From NCBI RefSeq assembly GCF_018128065.1, contig NZ_CP072360.1:1678501-1742500 (forward strand): a stretch of DNA of 64,000 nt. Direction: 5' to 3'. This document shows, one piece after another, positions 1-11,913 of the stretch. Position numbers and translations under genes: made by a program. The notes below the pieces were generated by a model that worked only from the letters and a program-made list of their open reading frames with translations, had not been told where the DNA came from and searched no databases. Each line of letters starts with the position of its first letter. The first letter of the stretch is position 1. Origin of the DNA: Prevotella melaninogenica. GTDB taxonomy: Bacteria > Bacteroidota > Bacteroidia > Bacteroidales > Bacteroidaceae.

Positions 1-2
1 AC

Positions 3-1244
3 TCTATTGATGACCTTGCTCGTAATTTTCGCAACTCAGGACCTGTGGACACCTATTTCAGTGTAGAAACACCGAAACAGAACATTCAGGACCAGAAAAG
101 TTCGGGTCGTTGCTGGCTCTTTACGGGATTGAACGTGCTACGTGCTAACTTTGCTCATCGTCACAAGGATACGCTGAAGGTGGAGTATTCTCACGTTTAT
201 CTCTCTTTCTATGACCAGTTAGAGAAGGCAAACTTGATGTTGCAGGGGGTGATTGACAATGCTGGAAAGCCATTTGAGGATACACGCGTGCAGTTCTTCT
301 TTAAGAATCCTATCAGTGATGGTGGTACGTTCTGCGGTGTTTCGGACTTGGTTGAGAAGTATGGTGTTGTTCCAATGGAAGTGATGCCAGAGACTTATTC
401 GGCTGAAAACACCTCTCGAATGGCAAAGATTGTGTCATCAAAACTGCGTGAATACGGTCTCGAACTGCGTAAGATGGTTGCCGACAAGAAGTCAAAGGCT
501 GCTATCAAGGCACGTAAAACAGAGATGTTAGGCAGTATCTATCGCATTTTAGTGCTTTCTTTGGGCGAACCAGTAAAGACTTTCACCTTTGCTTTCAAGG
601 ATAAGAACGGTAAGCAGATTGGTAAGGCAAAGACCTATACACCGCAAGAATTCTATAAGGAGACTGTGGGTGGTCCACTCAATGGAACCTTTATTATGGC
701 AATGAACGACCCACGTCGTCCTTATTATAAGACATACGAAATTGAGTACGACCGCCATACATACGATGGTCATAACTGGAAATATGTGAATCTCCCAATG
801 GAAGATATTGCAAAGATGGCAATCGCTTCGTTGAAGGATTCAACAAAGATGTACACCAGTTATGATGTTGGTAAGCAGCTTGATCGTAAGCGTGGTTATC
901 TTGATCTTGATAATTATGATTATGCTACGCTTTTCGGAACAACATTCCCTATGAATAAGGCTGAACGTATTGCAACTTTCGATAGTGGTTCTACGCATGC
1001 AATGACACTCACAGCAGTAGACTTAGATGAGAATGGTCAGCCAAAGAAGTGGAAGGTGGAGAATTCTTGGGGTGCTACTTATGGTCAAAATGGCTGTTTA
1101 ATTATGAGTAATCCTTGGTTCAATGAATATACTTTCCGTTTGGTTGTAGACAACAAATATGTTCCTGAGAACATTATGAAGGTTGCCCAGCAGAAACCAA
1201 TTATGGTTGTTCCTGAGGACCCATTGTTCCAAGAGGATATGTAA
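3..1244 (+). CDS. pepC: C1-family aminopeptidase C / bleomycin hydrolase (5' end outside window)
   Basis: Papain-fold cysteine peptidase of the bleomycin hydrolase/aminopeptidase C group, which forms self-compartmentalised hexamers and trims peptides from the N terminus. The catalytic Cys is in QKSSGRCW, the His in GSTHAMTL and the Asn in VENSWG, in the family order. The reading frame is open to the first bases of the window, and residues before the GTG at 45 (SIDDLARNFRNSGP) fit the family, so the true start lies upstream. About 414 residues are present; the family is usually 440-470. No signal peptide can be judged. A GC-rich hairpin follows the stop codon. The family assignment is secure; cytoplasmic or periplasmic location is unknown because the N terminus is missing. 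Confidence 0.93.
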   Translation, partial: SIDDLARNFRNSGPVDTYFSVETPKQNIQDQKSSGRCWLFTGLNVLRANFAHRHKDTLKVEYSHVYLSFYDQLEKANLMLQGVIDNAGKPFEDTRVQFFFKNPISDGGTFCGVSDLVEKYGVVPMEVMPETYSAENTSRMAKIVSSKLREYGLELRKMVADKKSKAAIKARKTEMLGSIYRILVLSLGEPVKTFTFAFKDKNGKQIGKAKTYTPQEFYKETVGGPLNGTFIMAMNDPRRPYYKTYEIEYDRHTYDGHNWKYVNLPMEDIAKMAIASLKDSTKMYTSYDVGKQLDRKRGYLDLDNYDYATLFGTTFPMNKAERIATFDSGSTHAMTLTAVDLDENGQPKKWKVENSWGATYGQNGCLIMSNPWFNEYTFRLVVDNKYVPENIMKVAQQKPIMVVPEDPLFQEDM

Positions 1245-1247
1245 AGA

Positions 1248-1279
1248 CCTCCCCCGGCCCCTCCAAAGGAGGGGGAGGG
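1248..1279. terminator. GC-rich hairpin after pepC
   Basis: CCCTCC (1259-1264) and GGAGGG (1268-1273) pair around AAA, and a flanking C-run and G-run can extend or shift the stem. It lies three bases after the peptidase stop and probably ends transcription, although no T-tract follows directly. Confidence 0.5.
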
Positions 1280-1371
1280 CAGGATAGGATTAGAGAGAAA
1301 TGAGGATGTGTTAATAGGCACATTCTCATTTTCTTTTATTACCTTAACCTCCGAAAATTATGAAAAATGCT

Positions 1372-1379
1372 TATCTTTG
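1372..1379 (+). promoter_or_regulatory. Bacteroidetes -7 element for histidine phosphatase
   Basis: TATCTTTG matches the TAnnTTTG -7 consensus and lies about 80 bp before the preferred start at 1461. No clear TTG is found at the expected distance upstream, so only half of the promoter is supported. Confidence 0.5.
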
Positions 1380-1460
1380 TAGGATAGGATGAAATCACCC
1401 TGTACGTTCATGGCGTTTTGTTTTCGTCCTTATAAGAATATAAAACAAATTTATTACGAT

Positions 1461-2756
1461 ATGAGAAAACAAATCACTCTGCTGTGTATGATGGCTTTTC
1501 TGTCTTCGTTACATGTGACAGCACAGTCATTCAGAAAATATATTGATGCGAAGCCAGAACTATCTGCAAGTAATGGGGTAGCCTATCCTACGCCTTCAGG
1601 AAAACTTACGCCACCTCCTGCTGGCTATGTCCCAGTCTATATCTCTCACTATGGACGGCATGGCTCACGTTATCCTTTATCACGGCAAGACTATACTCGA
1701 CCGCTGCAGGTGCTTGAGCGAGCTGATTCGGCAGGCGTACTCAGTGAGAAAGGTAGGGAAACAATGGGTAAGATATGTCGTATGTATGCTGAGTCATACA
1801 AGCGTTGGGGAGAGTTGACACCATTGGGTGCTGAGCAGCATAAGCAGATTGCACGACGAATGTTTAAACGTTTCCCATCTGTATTTCGTGATTCTGTGTG
1901 GGTGGATGCCAAGTCAACGGTGGTTATCCGTTGTATTCTATCCATGGAGAATGCCCTACAGGAACTCTTGCGACAGAATCCTCATTTGCGAATTCGCCAT
2001 GATGCGAGTGAGCATGATATGTATTACATGAACTTTTCAGACAAGAAACTTGCTCAACAAAAGGAGAGTGAGGAGGTCAAAGAAACTATGAAGGATTGGG
2101 AGAAACGCAATATGAATTATCAGCCATTGATGTCCCGCCTTTTTAAAAATGCTGATTATGTTAACAAGAATGTCAATGCAGAGCAGCTGATAACCGACCT
2201 CTTTAGCCTTGCTGGTTTCGTGCAGAACTCGGATATACGTTATTCGTTATCGCTATATGATATTTTTACGCCTGATGAACGTTATCGTCTTTGGCAGCGA
2301 ACCAATGTTTGGTGGTATCTACACTTTGCAGGTGCACCTCAGAGTGGTGCTAAACAGCCTTTCTCTCAGCGTAATCTCTTGCGTAATATTATCACTGAAG
2401 CAGATTCTTGTCTTGCGCTTCCACATCCAGGAGCTACACTTCGCTTCGGACATGAAACAATGGTTATGCCATTGGCCTGTCTGCTCGATTTAAATGGAAG
2501 TTACGTACAAGTGTTTCAGGTTGATAGTCTTGAAGCAAAGGGTTGGATAGGTTCACGTATTTTCCCGATGGCAGCTAATATTCAGTTTGTGTTCTATAAG
2601 AACCCAAAGAACCCAAAGGCAGACGTTCTTGTAAAGGCACTGCTCAATGAGGAAGAAGCGACGCTACCATTGCCTTCGACCTCTAAATCTTATTACTATA
2701 AGTGGAGTGATTTCAGACGTTTCTTTTTGAATCTGATTAATAGTTATCATGATTAG
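1461..2756 (+). CDS. Secreted histidine phosphatase-superfamily protein (acid phosphatase / MINPP-like)
   Basis: Clade-2 histidine phosphatase of 431 residues. The N-terminal motif SHYGRHGSRYP carries the Arg-His-Gly (R66-H67-G68) phospho-histidine signature; a later FGHET supplies the proton-donor region typical of multiple-inositol-polyphosphate phosphatases and acid phosphatases. The frame is open from 1389, but the ATG at 1461 is preferred because it begins a classic signal peptide (MRKQITLLCMMAFLSSLHVTAQ region) ending in TAQ. The protein is therefore expected in the periplasm or outside. The substrate (phytate, inositol phosphates or sugar phosphates) cannot be told from sequence. The gene stands alone between two terminator-like hairpins. 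Confidence 0.85.
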   Translation: MRKQITLLCMMAFLSSLHVTAQSFRKYIDAKPELSASNGVAYPTPSGKLTPPPAGYVPVYISHYGRHGSRYPLSRQDYTRPLQVLERADSAGVLSEKGRETMGKICRMYAESYKRWGELTPLGAEQHKQIARRMFKRFPSVFRDSVWVDAKSTVVIRCILSMENALQELLRQNPHLRIRHDASEHDMYYMNFSDKKLAQQKESEEVKETMKDWEKRNMNYQPLMSRLFKNADYVNKNVNAEQLITDLFSLAGFVQNSDIRYSLSLYDIFTPDERYRLWQRTNVWWYLHFAGAPQSGAKQPFSQRNLLRNIITEADSCLALPHPGATLRFGHETMVMPLACLLDLNGSYVQVFQVDSLEAKGWIGSRIFPMAANIQFVFYKNPKNPKADVLVKALLNEEEATLPLPSTSKSYYYKWSDFRRFFLNLINSYHD

Positions 2757-2820
2757 TAACCTATTAGTTAGGGTTCTTCCGAATTATGAAGTGATAGTTT
2801 AAACCTATTATATAATAAAG

Positions 2821-2872
2821 CACACAGCGAGGCTCTAAGTTCCTTGCTGCAAACTTAGAGCCTCGCTGTGTG
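2821..2872. terminator. Strong bidirectional hairpin between convergent genes
   Basis: A perfect 21-bp inverted repeat (2821-2841 with 2852-2872; arm begins CACACAGCGAGGCTCTAAG) with a 10-nt loop. It lies between the end of the phosphatase gene (+) and the end of susD (-) and can serve both strands. Confidence 0.8.
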
Positions 2873-2974
2873 ATATTTCTTAAGATTCTAAACGCAGGAT
2901 GCAAACCTTATCACTCCAAACTCCTTTAGGTTTGTCCAGATTTTTTCATATATCGATTTTGTAAAGACCACCAA

Positions 2975-3075
2975 ATGGTTTGCAATTAACGCCCAATTGG
3001 CTTGCAAAAGGTGCCCTTTTGAGGTCTTACTAACGCCCTTTTAGGACCTTATTAAGCACCTTTTAAAACCTCTTT
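2975..3075. repeat. Degenerate tandem repeat in convergent intergenic region
   Basis: The stretch between the hairpin and the susD stop has no gene. It holds about four degenerate units of 22-24 bp of the form CTTTTGAGGTCTTACTAACGCC / CTTTTAGGACCTTATTAAGCACC, here quoted as CTTTTGAGGTCTTACTAAC and CTTTTAGGACCTTATTAAG. The flanking bases to 3230 show no other clear element. Confidence 0.5.
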
Positions 3076-3230
3076 TTACAACTACTTGATAACAAGTAAC
3101 TTACGAAGGTGCTAAAATAACTCGCTTTTAAGGCATTTTTCTACCTTTTTCTCGAATATTTTGTCAATATCTTTCTTAACCTTGCAGCGTTAAACCTCAC
3201 ACAGATGCATGGAGCTGCCAGAGGTTTTAT

Positions 3231-4850
3231 TTAGCGTTGATAACCTTTATTCTGTTTCAATTTTTCGTTGAGGTCTAATGCACGTGATGGGATAGGGAAG
3301 ACGATAGTATGACGGTCGGCTTCTGTTTCGGGTGCAGTACGAAGGTCATAGGACTGATGGAAACGATTGAAGCGGATGAGGTCATTACGACGCCAGCCCT
3401 CCCACATAAGTTCCATCAGGCGTTCAGCAAGAATGTTATCTAATGTAGCAGTTCTATTTCCCATGCCACTACGGCTGCGAACGAGGTTGAGTTCAGTATT
3501 ACCACTCTCTCCGTTGCGTACAGCAGCTTCAGCCTTCATTAGCAATACATCGGCATAACGGAAGAGAACAATGTCGTTGTCTGGGCTTTTACCATCGTTA
3601 AAGGCGTTGCGGTCCACCTCATATTTAGCCATTCTTGCCCCTGCCGTCTTAATATATGGGCTGTTAGTGAGATTTAACTCTACAGCAAGTGGCATATAAA
3701 CAAGTGGTTTGCCATCCTCTAAATATATGATATTTCCATCTACCCGAACAGTGTCAGAGTAGAGGTTATAAGCATATCGCTTATCAACATTACTGGTACC
3801 ATAGCCGAAAGTCTTCACTGTTGAAATAGTTGCGCAGGCTCCATTCTCAGAGCTTGTACCGAAGGCACCGCCATGTGAGTAGTGACGAGAGCGGAAGAGA
3901 TACTGGAATTGGCTCTTGTAAAGGTGTTTGTCGAGTGGGATAGTAAAGATATTCTCTGGTGAATTCTCGTTGTTAACAGAGAAGTTGCTGAGATAATTGG
4001 CTGCTAAGGTAAAGCCATCAGCAGTCACCTTATCGCAGTAATATTTGCAGGCTTGCCATATATTCATCTGCTGACCATTGATAGTAAAGTAGGTTTGCTT
4101 ACCATTAGGTTGTTGATTATCTGTCCAATCAGCATCAGAATAAACCTCCCCATTCAGCATCAACTTAGCAAGAAGGAAGTTGGCTACAGAACGTGTTACA
4201 CGTCCATAGTTCTTGCCAAGAAGGTTACTATGACCTGTCGGAAGCAGTGGGGTGACTTCTTGTAGTTCTTTTACAATAAACCGATATACCTCAGGGCGAC
4301 TTGCTTGTTCTACGTTTTCAGTACTTTCGTCAGCCGTAGTTACTAATGGTATATTTCCAAACATATCCATAAGGTAATAGTAGTATAAGGCACGGATAGC
4401 CCTAACCTCAGCCCTATAAGCCTTGTACTGCTCATCTGTAAGCAGTTGTTTATGTTTGTCGATAGTTGTAAGTGCATCATTACTGAATACAATTACTTTA
4501 TAGAGATATTTCCATGTATCGTAGAGCGGTTTACTGTCTTCTGCCCAGTTATGAGTATATAAATCAGCCCAAAACCCTCCATCATACCAGTCTCCACCAC
4601 GGACAGGTATGATTGCTTCATCGGTTGTGAACGTATTATAATCATATACACCACGATAAGTACCTTGTAATCCCTCACTGTCTTTATCACTTCCTATGTA
4701 GTTATACAAAGTAGCTACAGTATTGACATATACATCTCTATCTGTCGTGTAGGTATGTTGTTCATCGAGGCTGTCTTTGCTATTCTCGTCCAGACAACCA
4801 GTTAACGTGAGGATGCTAAAAAAAAGTAGAGGTCGAAGTAAGTATTTCAT
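3231..4850 (-). CDS. SusD/RagB-family outer-membrane glycan-binding lipoprotein
   Basis: Surface lipoprotein that lids a SusC-type TonB-dependent transporter and binds the incoming glycan or peptide. The 539-residue protein begins with a type II signal ending in the lipobox LTGC (Cys19). The body has TPR-like helices (RAIRALYYYYLMDMFGNIPLVT region) and the C-terminal WEGWRRNDLIRFNRF motif common to RagB/SusD proteins. The length is normal. It lies 32 bp downstream of susC on the same strand and surely shares its transcript. The neighbouring divergent GH2 enzyme suggests a beta-galactoside or related oligosaccharide as ligand; that is inference. Confidence 0.93.
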   Translation of the reverse strand: MKYLLRPLLFFSILTLTGCLDENSKDSLDEQHTYTTDRDVYVNTVATLYNYIGSDKDSEGLQGTYRGVYDYNTFTTDEAIIPVRGGDWYDGGFWADLYTHNWAEDSKPLYDTWKYLYKVIVFSNDALTTIDKHKQLLTDEQYKAYRAEVRAIRALYYYYLMDMFGNIPLVTTADESTENVEQASRPEVYRFIVKELQEVTPLLPTGHSNLLGKNYGRVTRSVANFLLAKLMLNGEVYSDADWTDNQQPNGKQTYFTINGQQMNIWQACKYYCDKVTADGFTLAANYLSNFSVNNENSPENIFTIPLDKHLYKSQFQYLFRSRHYSHGGAFGTSSENGACATISTVKTFGYGTSNVDKRYAYNLYSDTVRVDGNIIYLEDGKPLVYMPLAVELNLTNSPYIKTAGARMAKYEVDRNAFNDGKSPDNDIVLFRYADVLLMKAEAAVRNGESGNTELNLVRSRSGMGNRTATLDNILAERLMELMWEGWRRNDLIRFNRFHQSYDLRTAPETEADRHTIVFPIPSRALDLNEKLKQNKGYQR

Positions 4851-4882
4851 TTAGAATAGTATGCTTTGTTGTAATCAATTGC

Positions 4883-7618
4883 TTAGAACTTAATGCTTAC
4901 TCCGATAGAGTAAGTACGATAAGGGGGATAGGTGCGCTTGTCATCAATACCTAAGGTGTTATCCACTACATAGCTATTAATAATCGGTGTCAAACCACTA
5001 TAGCTTGTAATTGTTGCGAGGTTATTGATGCTGAAAGATACACGTAATGAGCTGATATATTTGTTTCTAACGGGTGTGTTCCAACCGATTGTAAGATAAT
5101 CGAAGTTCAGATAATCACCACGTTCCAACCAATAGTCAGTCACGTTTTGATCAACGATATTGCGTGCTGGAGCTTCTGCAAGGACGTTATAGTCTGGGAA
5201 ATTCGACATATTCAGATAAGAAAGGGCTGTACCATTAAATATCTTATGACCAAAAGCACCATTCATCTGCAAAGAGATGTCGAAGACTTTGTATCTGAAA
5301 CTTATGTTTGAACCCAAAGTCATCTTTGGTGTAGCCTGTCCTGCAACATATCTGTCACCATGGTCACTGAGGTCGATTACGTTATCATTATTCAAATCTG
5401 CAATGTCGTATTTGTTGTGTCCATGTCCGTTGTCAACGATTCCTTTGCAATGAGGAAGATAGAAAACACCTAACGGTTGACCTACTATCTGATAAATAAT
5501 ATCATTATAACCGCCATGGAAACCGGCACCATTCATGCCACCGATAGGAGTAATATCTGATGCTGTCATATCCCTTCCATTGAGTTTGCCATTGAGGGAG
5601 AGGAGTTTATTCTTTTGCCATGCCATATTAATGTTGACATTGAGTTCCATGTCTTTCTTTGAGATAGGAACGATGCCTATGCCCAACTCAAAACCACTAT
5701 TAGACATTGAACCGATATTTGCCAGCAGCTTATCAAAGGCAAAAGTTGGTACTGGTACGTCATATTCATAAAGCATATCAGTTGTCTTAGAATAGTAATA
5801 CTCTGCTGTGAGCAATAATCGATTTTTGAAGAAACCGAGGTCAGCACCAATATTAAAGGTGCTACGTGTTTCCCAACGTAGGTCAGGATTACTATTTCGT
5901 AGGGTACCCATTGTGACCGTTGGTGTTCCATTATATGGGATTAAACCAACCGGAATATACTGTTTTAAAGTCAGATAAGAACTGATTCCACCAAGGTTTC
6001 CTGACTGACCATAGCCTGTTCGTAAGTTCAGAAGACTAATGCTCTTATTGTTACGTAGGAAACTTTCTTTCTTCATATCCCAAGTCGCTGAGATAGAAGG
6101 GAAGATGCCCCATGTATGGTCTTTGCCAACCATTGACGAACCATCTGCACGTGTTGTCAGATTCAGTGTGTATCGGTCGAGTAGTGTGTAGGTAAGTGTA
6201 CCCATAAAAGAGGCAAGACTTGGGTCAGCATAACTACTACCAGTTCCTCCATAAGGACGGTCAGAAGCAGCCCCAAGATTGTCATAACCAAAGTAATTGT
6301 TGGTTAATCCCTTTACTTGTGTCCAAAAAGCTGCTATCTTTTTCTTCTGATATTCAGCAAGAATGGTGGCAGATAAATTGTTAATCCCCCAACGATATTT
6401 CCAATCAAGAGAGATGTTACCTAACATATCTTCGGTCTTTCGTTCTCCTCTATATGCTAATCCTTGCGCCCATACCCATGTCGGAGCAAATCGTCCGTTC
6501 TCCGTTGAGGTGTAAGAATAGGAACCTAAGGCTGCTAACTGAAGGTTATGTGTTAGCTGTAAGGACAACTGCAGATGTGAATTGAACGTAAGATTCTTTT
6601 CATCGTTACGCTCAAACAGCAATGGTTCTGTCGGTCCTATCTGTGATGCATTGCCATTCCTCTGCCAGCCGTTTCCTGTTTTGTGGAATGGGAGTGTTGG
6701 ATTCATTGCGGCGATAGAATAGGAAAGTGCCTGAAGATCGAATATCTTTTCATCTTGTTGGGATGATCCGAATACACCAAAGTCTATCTTTAACTTCTCG
6801 TCAAAGGCAAACTGCGAGATATCCAACTTAGCCATGAAGTTATTGTAATCCTTAGTTTTTATAACCGTCTGTCCACGCACATAGCCTAATGAGGCACGAT
6901 AGTTGGATTTGTCACTACCTCCACTAAAAGCCACATGATGTGAATTGACAAATCCTATTCGTACTATTTCTTTCTGAAAATCAGTGTCATAACCTTTGTC
7001 AACGTAATCTAACCCTAAAGCTTTTGCAGCACTAATATACTCTGCTGCATTCAGCATACGAAGACGTTTGTATACTTTATCAAAGCCTACTGCTCCATCA
7101 TAATAAATCTGGAACTTACTACCATTTCCACGCCTTGTCTTTACCTCAATAACACCCGATGCTCCTCGTGAACCATACTTAGATGTTTCTGACGCATTTT
7201 TAAGAATAGTAAAGCTCTCTATATCAGCTGGGTAAATAGTAGATAGCGTTGCCAAATCACTTGAAACACCATCAATGAGGACCAGAGGGTCGTTACCACC
7301 AGTAAGTGATGTGGTACCACGAACGCGCACACTCGTCAACATTGCCATACGGTCCTGACCATTCGTAACGACATTTACACCGACAGCTTGTCCTGAAAGG
7401 GCATTGATAGCAGAATTAACTAAACCTTTATTCATCTGCTTTTCACCCACTTTTGCCATTGAGCCGATAACAGGAAGGGTGTCATTGACGAGGAATAATG
7501 GCTGCCTTTGCTCTGTAGTGATCGCTTTATGTCGTCTCTGTGCATTGGCAACATCTGTAACACCAATTACCAAAAGGCAGCAAACAAGAGAGCGGGTTAG
7601 AATGTATTGTCTATTCAT
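4883..7618 (-). CDS. SusC/RagA-family TonB-linked outer-membrane transporter, short N terminus
   Basis: TonB-dependent transporter that imports the substrate captured by the adjacent SusD. The start is the ATG at 7618 (MNRQYILTR...), 12 bp inside a TTG-initiated frame; it gives a signal peptide ending ANAQ. The plug domain is clear (VRVRGTTSLTGGNDPLVLIDG and GSRGASGVIEVKTRRG), followed by a 22-strand-type barrel ending in Phe (SIGVSIKF). At 911 residues it is shorter than most SusC proteins, which usually exceed 1,000. The carboxypeptidase-like regulatory domain normally found between signal and plug is missing; only about 45 residues separate them. It is transcribed away from the GH2 gene. 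Confidence 0.93.
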   Translation of the reverse strand: MNRQYILTRSLVCCLLVIGVTDVANAQRRHKAITTEQRQPLFLVNDTLPVIGSMAKVGEKQMNKGLVNSAINALSGQAVGVNVVTNGQDRMAMLTSVRVRGTTSLTGGNDPLVLIDGVSSDLATLSTIYPADIESFTILKNASETSKYGSRGASGVIEVKTRRGNGSKFQIYYDGAVGFDKVYKRLRMLNAAEYISAAKALGLDYVDKGYDTDFQKEIVRIGFVNSHHVAFSGGSDKSNYRASLGYVRGQTVIKTKDYNNFMAKLDISQFAFDEKLKIDFGVFGSSQQDEKIFDLQALSYSIAAMNPTLPFHKTGNGWQRNGNASQIGPTEPLLFERNDEKNLTFNSHLQLSLQLTHNLQLAALGSYSYTSTENGRFAPTWVWAQGLAYRGERKTEDMLGNISLDWKYRWGINNLSATILAEYQKKKIAAFWTQVKGLTNNYFGYDNLGAASDRPYGGTGSSYADPSLASFMGTLTYTLLDRYTLNLTTRADGSSMVGKDHTWGIFPSISATWDMKKESFLRNNKSISLLNLRTGYGQSGNLGGISSYLTLKQYIPVGLIPYNGTPTVTMGTLRNSNPDLRWETRSTFNIGADLGFFKNRLLLTAEYYYSKTTDMLYEYDVPVPTFAFDKLLANIGSMSNSGFELGIGIVPISKKDMELNVNINMAWQKNKLLSLNGKLNGRDMTASDITPIGGMNGAGFHGGYNDIIYQIVGQPLGVFYLPHCKGIVDNGHGHNKYDIADLNNDNVIDLSDHGDRYVAGQATPKMTLGSNISFRYKVFDISLQMNGAFGHKIFNGTALSYLNMSNFPDYNVLAEAPARNIVDQNVTDYWLERGDYLNFDYLTIGWNTPVRNKYISSLRVSFSINNLATITSYSGLTPIINSYVVDNTLGIDDKRTYPPYRTYSIGVSIKF

Positions 7619-7658
7619 GTTAGGATGCAATAAATGTTATTTATACTGATTATCCAAG

Positions 7659-7666
7659 CAAATATA
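7659..7666 (-). promoter_or_regulatory. -7 element for susC-susD
   Basis: TATATTTG on the minus strand fits TAnnTTTG and lies about 40 bp before the susC ATG. The -33 TTG is not obvious. Confidence 0.4.
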
Positions 7667-7776
7667 CATATTTTTCGGGAGATAAATCGGTGATTACAGT
7701 TTTTTTTGTTAATTTTGTTGTGTTATCCTTTTATATACTCTTTTGTGAGTTGAGGAACTTAAAGATAGAAACCTAA

Positions 7777-10956
<3,180 letters not shown>

Positions 10957-10982
10957 GTTGATAGACATATCTTATAAAATAG

Positions 10983-11020
10983 AAAACGCCTTTGCAGGAG
11001 TTCTGCAAAGGCGTTTTTTT
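10983..11020 (+). terminator. Rho-independent terminator of GH2 gene
   Basis: A perfect 15-bp stem (AAAACGCCTTTGCAG at 10983-10997 with 11003-11017), a 5-nt loop and a T-run, 27 bp after the GH2 stop. Confidence 0.92.
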
Positions 11021-11068
11021 GTTTAATATCCATACAGTCAGCATACCTATCATTGGCAGTGTCTAAAT

Positions 11069-11153
11069 TCTTTTCATGAAAATAAATATTTTTCTTCACG
11101 TAAATAAATATTTTTCTTCATGAAAATAATTCTTTCTTGTCGTGAAAACAAAT
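11069..11153. repeat. TTCATGAAAATAA / TTCACGTAAATAA tandem repeat
   Basis: About four AT-rich units of roughly 22 bp alternate TTCATGAAAATAAATATTT and TTCACGTAAATAAATATTT. The core TTCACGTAAATAA recurs at 31252-31264. It lies between the GH2 terminator and the SprT gene, where nothing else is seen. Confidence 0.6.
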
Positions 11154-11177
11154 CGGTTTAGTATCCTTATCAGTTTA

Positions 11178-11825
11178 TTATCTTTGTAGTTTCATCTTCC
11201 CAATCATCGTTTTATAGACCTCTTCAGACACTTGTCTGCCACGCAAAGAGCGAACGCGTGGCATACTATTGAAGTATTCATCTTGTGACTGATACCATGC
11301 GTAATGTTTTATCTCATGAACGAGAGCAAGGGAGATTGCCAATTTTCCGGCAGCAGAGGGGTTGACGGAAGAGAGAAAATACTTGCCATCTTTCATTTCT
11401 AAAGCTAATATGAGATAGTCTTTGTGCTGTTGTAACGTACGTGGTTGGAGGTTACGTGTGCGCACGGAGATAGTGATGTGTCTATTGAAAGTACGGTTAA
11501 TCTTGTCCATCATACCACGAAAGACAATGCCATGTGCTGATGTGTCTTTCAGCCCTGTATAGGCGATAGAATAGTGTATCATCTCGTGGATGAGCACATC
11601 GTCTATCTCTTCTTTCGTAAGTTTGTAATAGTTGGAAACAGAAATGGTGAAGTCATAGTACTTTGTACGCCCCCAACTCATTTTTCTTTTGCATGCCATC
11701 TGTCCCAACCGAGTCTTAGCACGTGACCATTTTAGCTTTGGTACAGGCAGTTTGCCTTCAAAGATGAGGTCGTTGTAATGCTCAAACGCTTGTCGAAGAT
11801 AGTCTACTGTGAGTTCTGCATTCAT
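11178..11825 (-). CDS. SprT-like zinc metallopeptidase domain protein
   Basis: Small zincin-like protein of 215 residues. The zinc motif HEMIH (H80, E81, H84) with a third candidate ligand in TSAHG (H98) matches the SprT/SprT-like family, whose eukaryotic relatives (Spartan) act on DNA-protein crosslinks; the bacterial role is poorly known. The ATG at 11825 is chosen over a TTG at 11831. A C-terminal zinc ribbon with Cys pairs, found in classical SprT, is not visible. The gene lies 89 bp downstream of cdsA on the same strand behind a perfect hairpin, so it may be expressed at a reduced level from the rsfS-ftsH-cdsA operon. Confidence 0.82.
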   Translation of the reverse strand: MNAELTVDYLRQAFEHYNDLIFEGKLPVPKLKWSRAKTRLGQMACKRKMSWGRTKYYDFTISVSNYYKLTKEEIDDVLIHEMIHYSIAYTGLKDTSAHGIVFRGMMDKINRTFNRHITISVRTRNLQPRTLQQHKDYLILALEMKDGKYFLSSVNPSAAGKLAISLALVHEIKHYAWYQSQDEYFNSMPRVRSLRGRQVSEEVYKTMIGKMKLQR

Positions 11826-11856
11826 TGTCAAGATATGGCAGGTGTTATAAACAATA

Positions 11857-11884
11857 TAGGGACAGACGGTTCCGTCTGTCCCTA
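11857..11884 (-). terminator. Hairpin between cdsA and SprT-like gene
   Basis: A perfect 13-bp stem (TAGGGACAGACGG at 11857-11869 with 11872-11884) with a 2-nt loop. It may be a terminator, an attenuator or a small palindromic repeat. There is no strong T-run on the minus strand. Confidence 0.5.
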
Positions 11885-11913
11885 CACGTCTGTTATTTCG
11901 TTTTTATTAGAGT

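Noticed and set aside
11069..11153. CRISPR array
   Set aside because: The units are degenerate, AT-rich and adjacent without spacers, and no cas gene is in the window.
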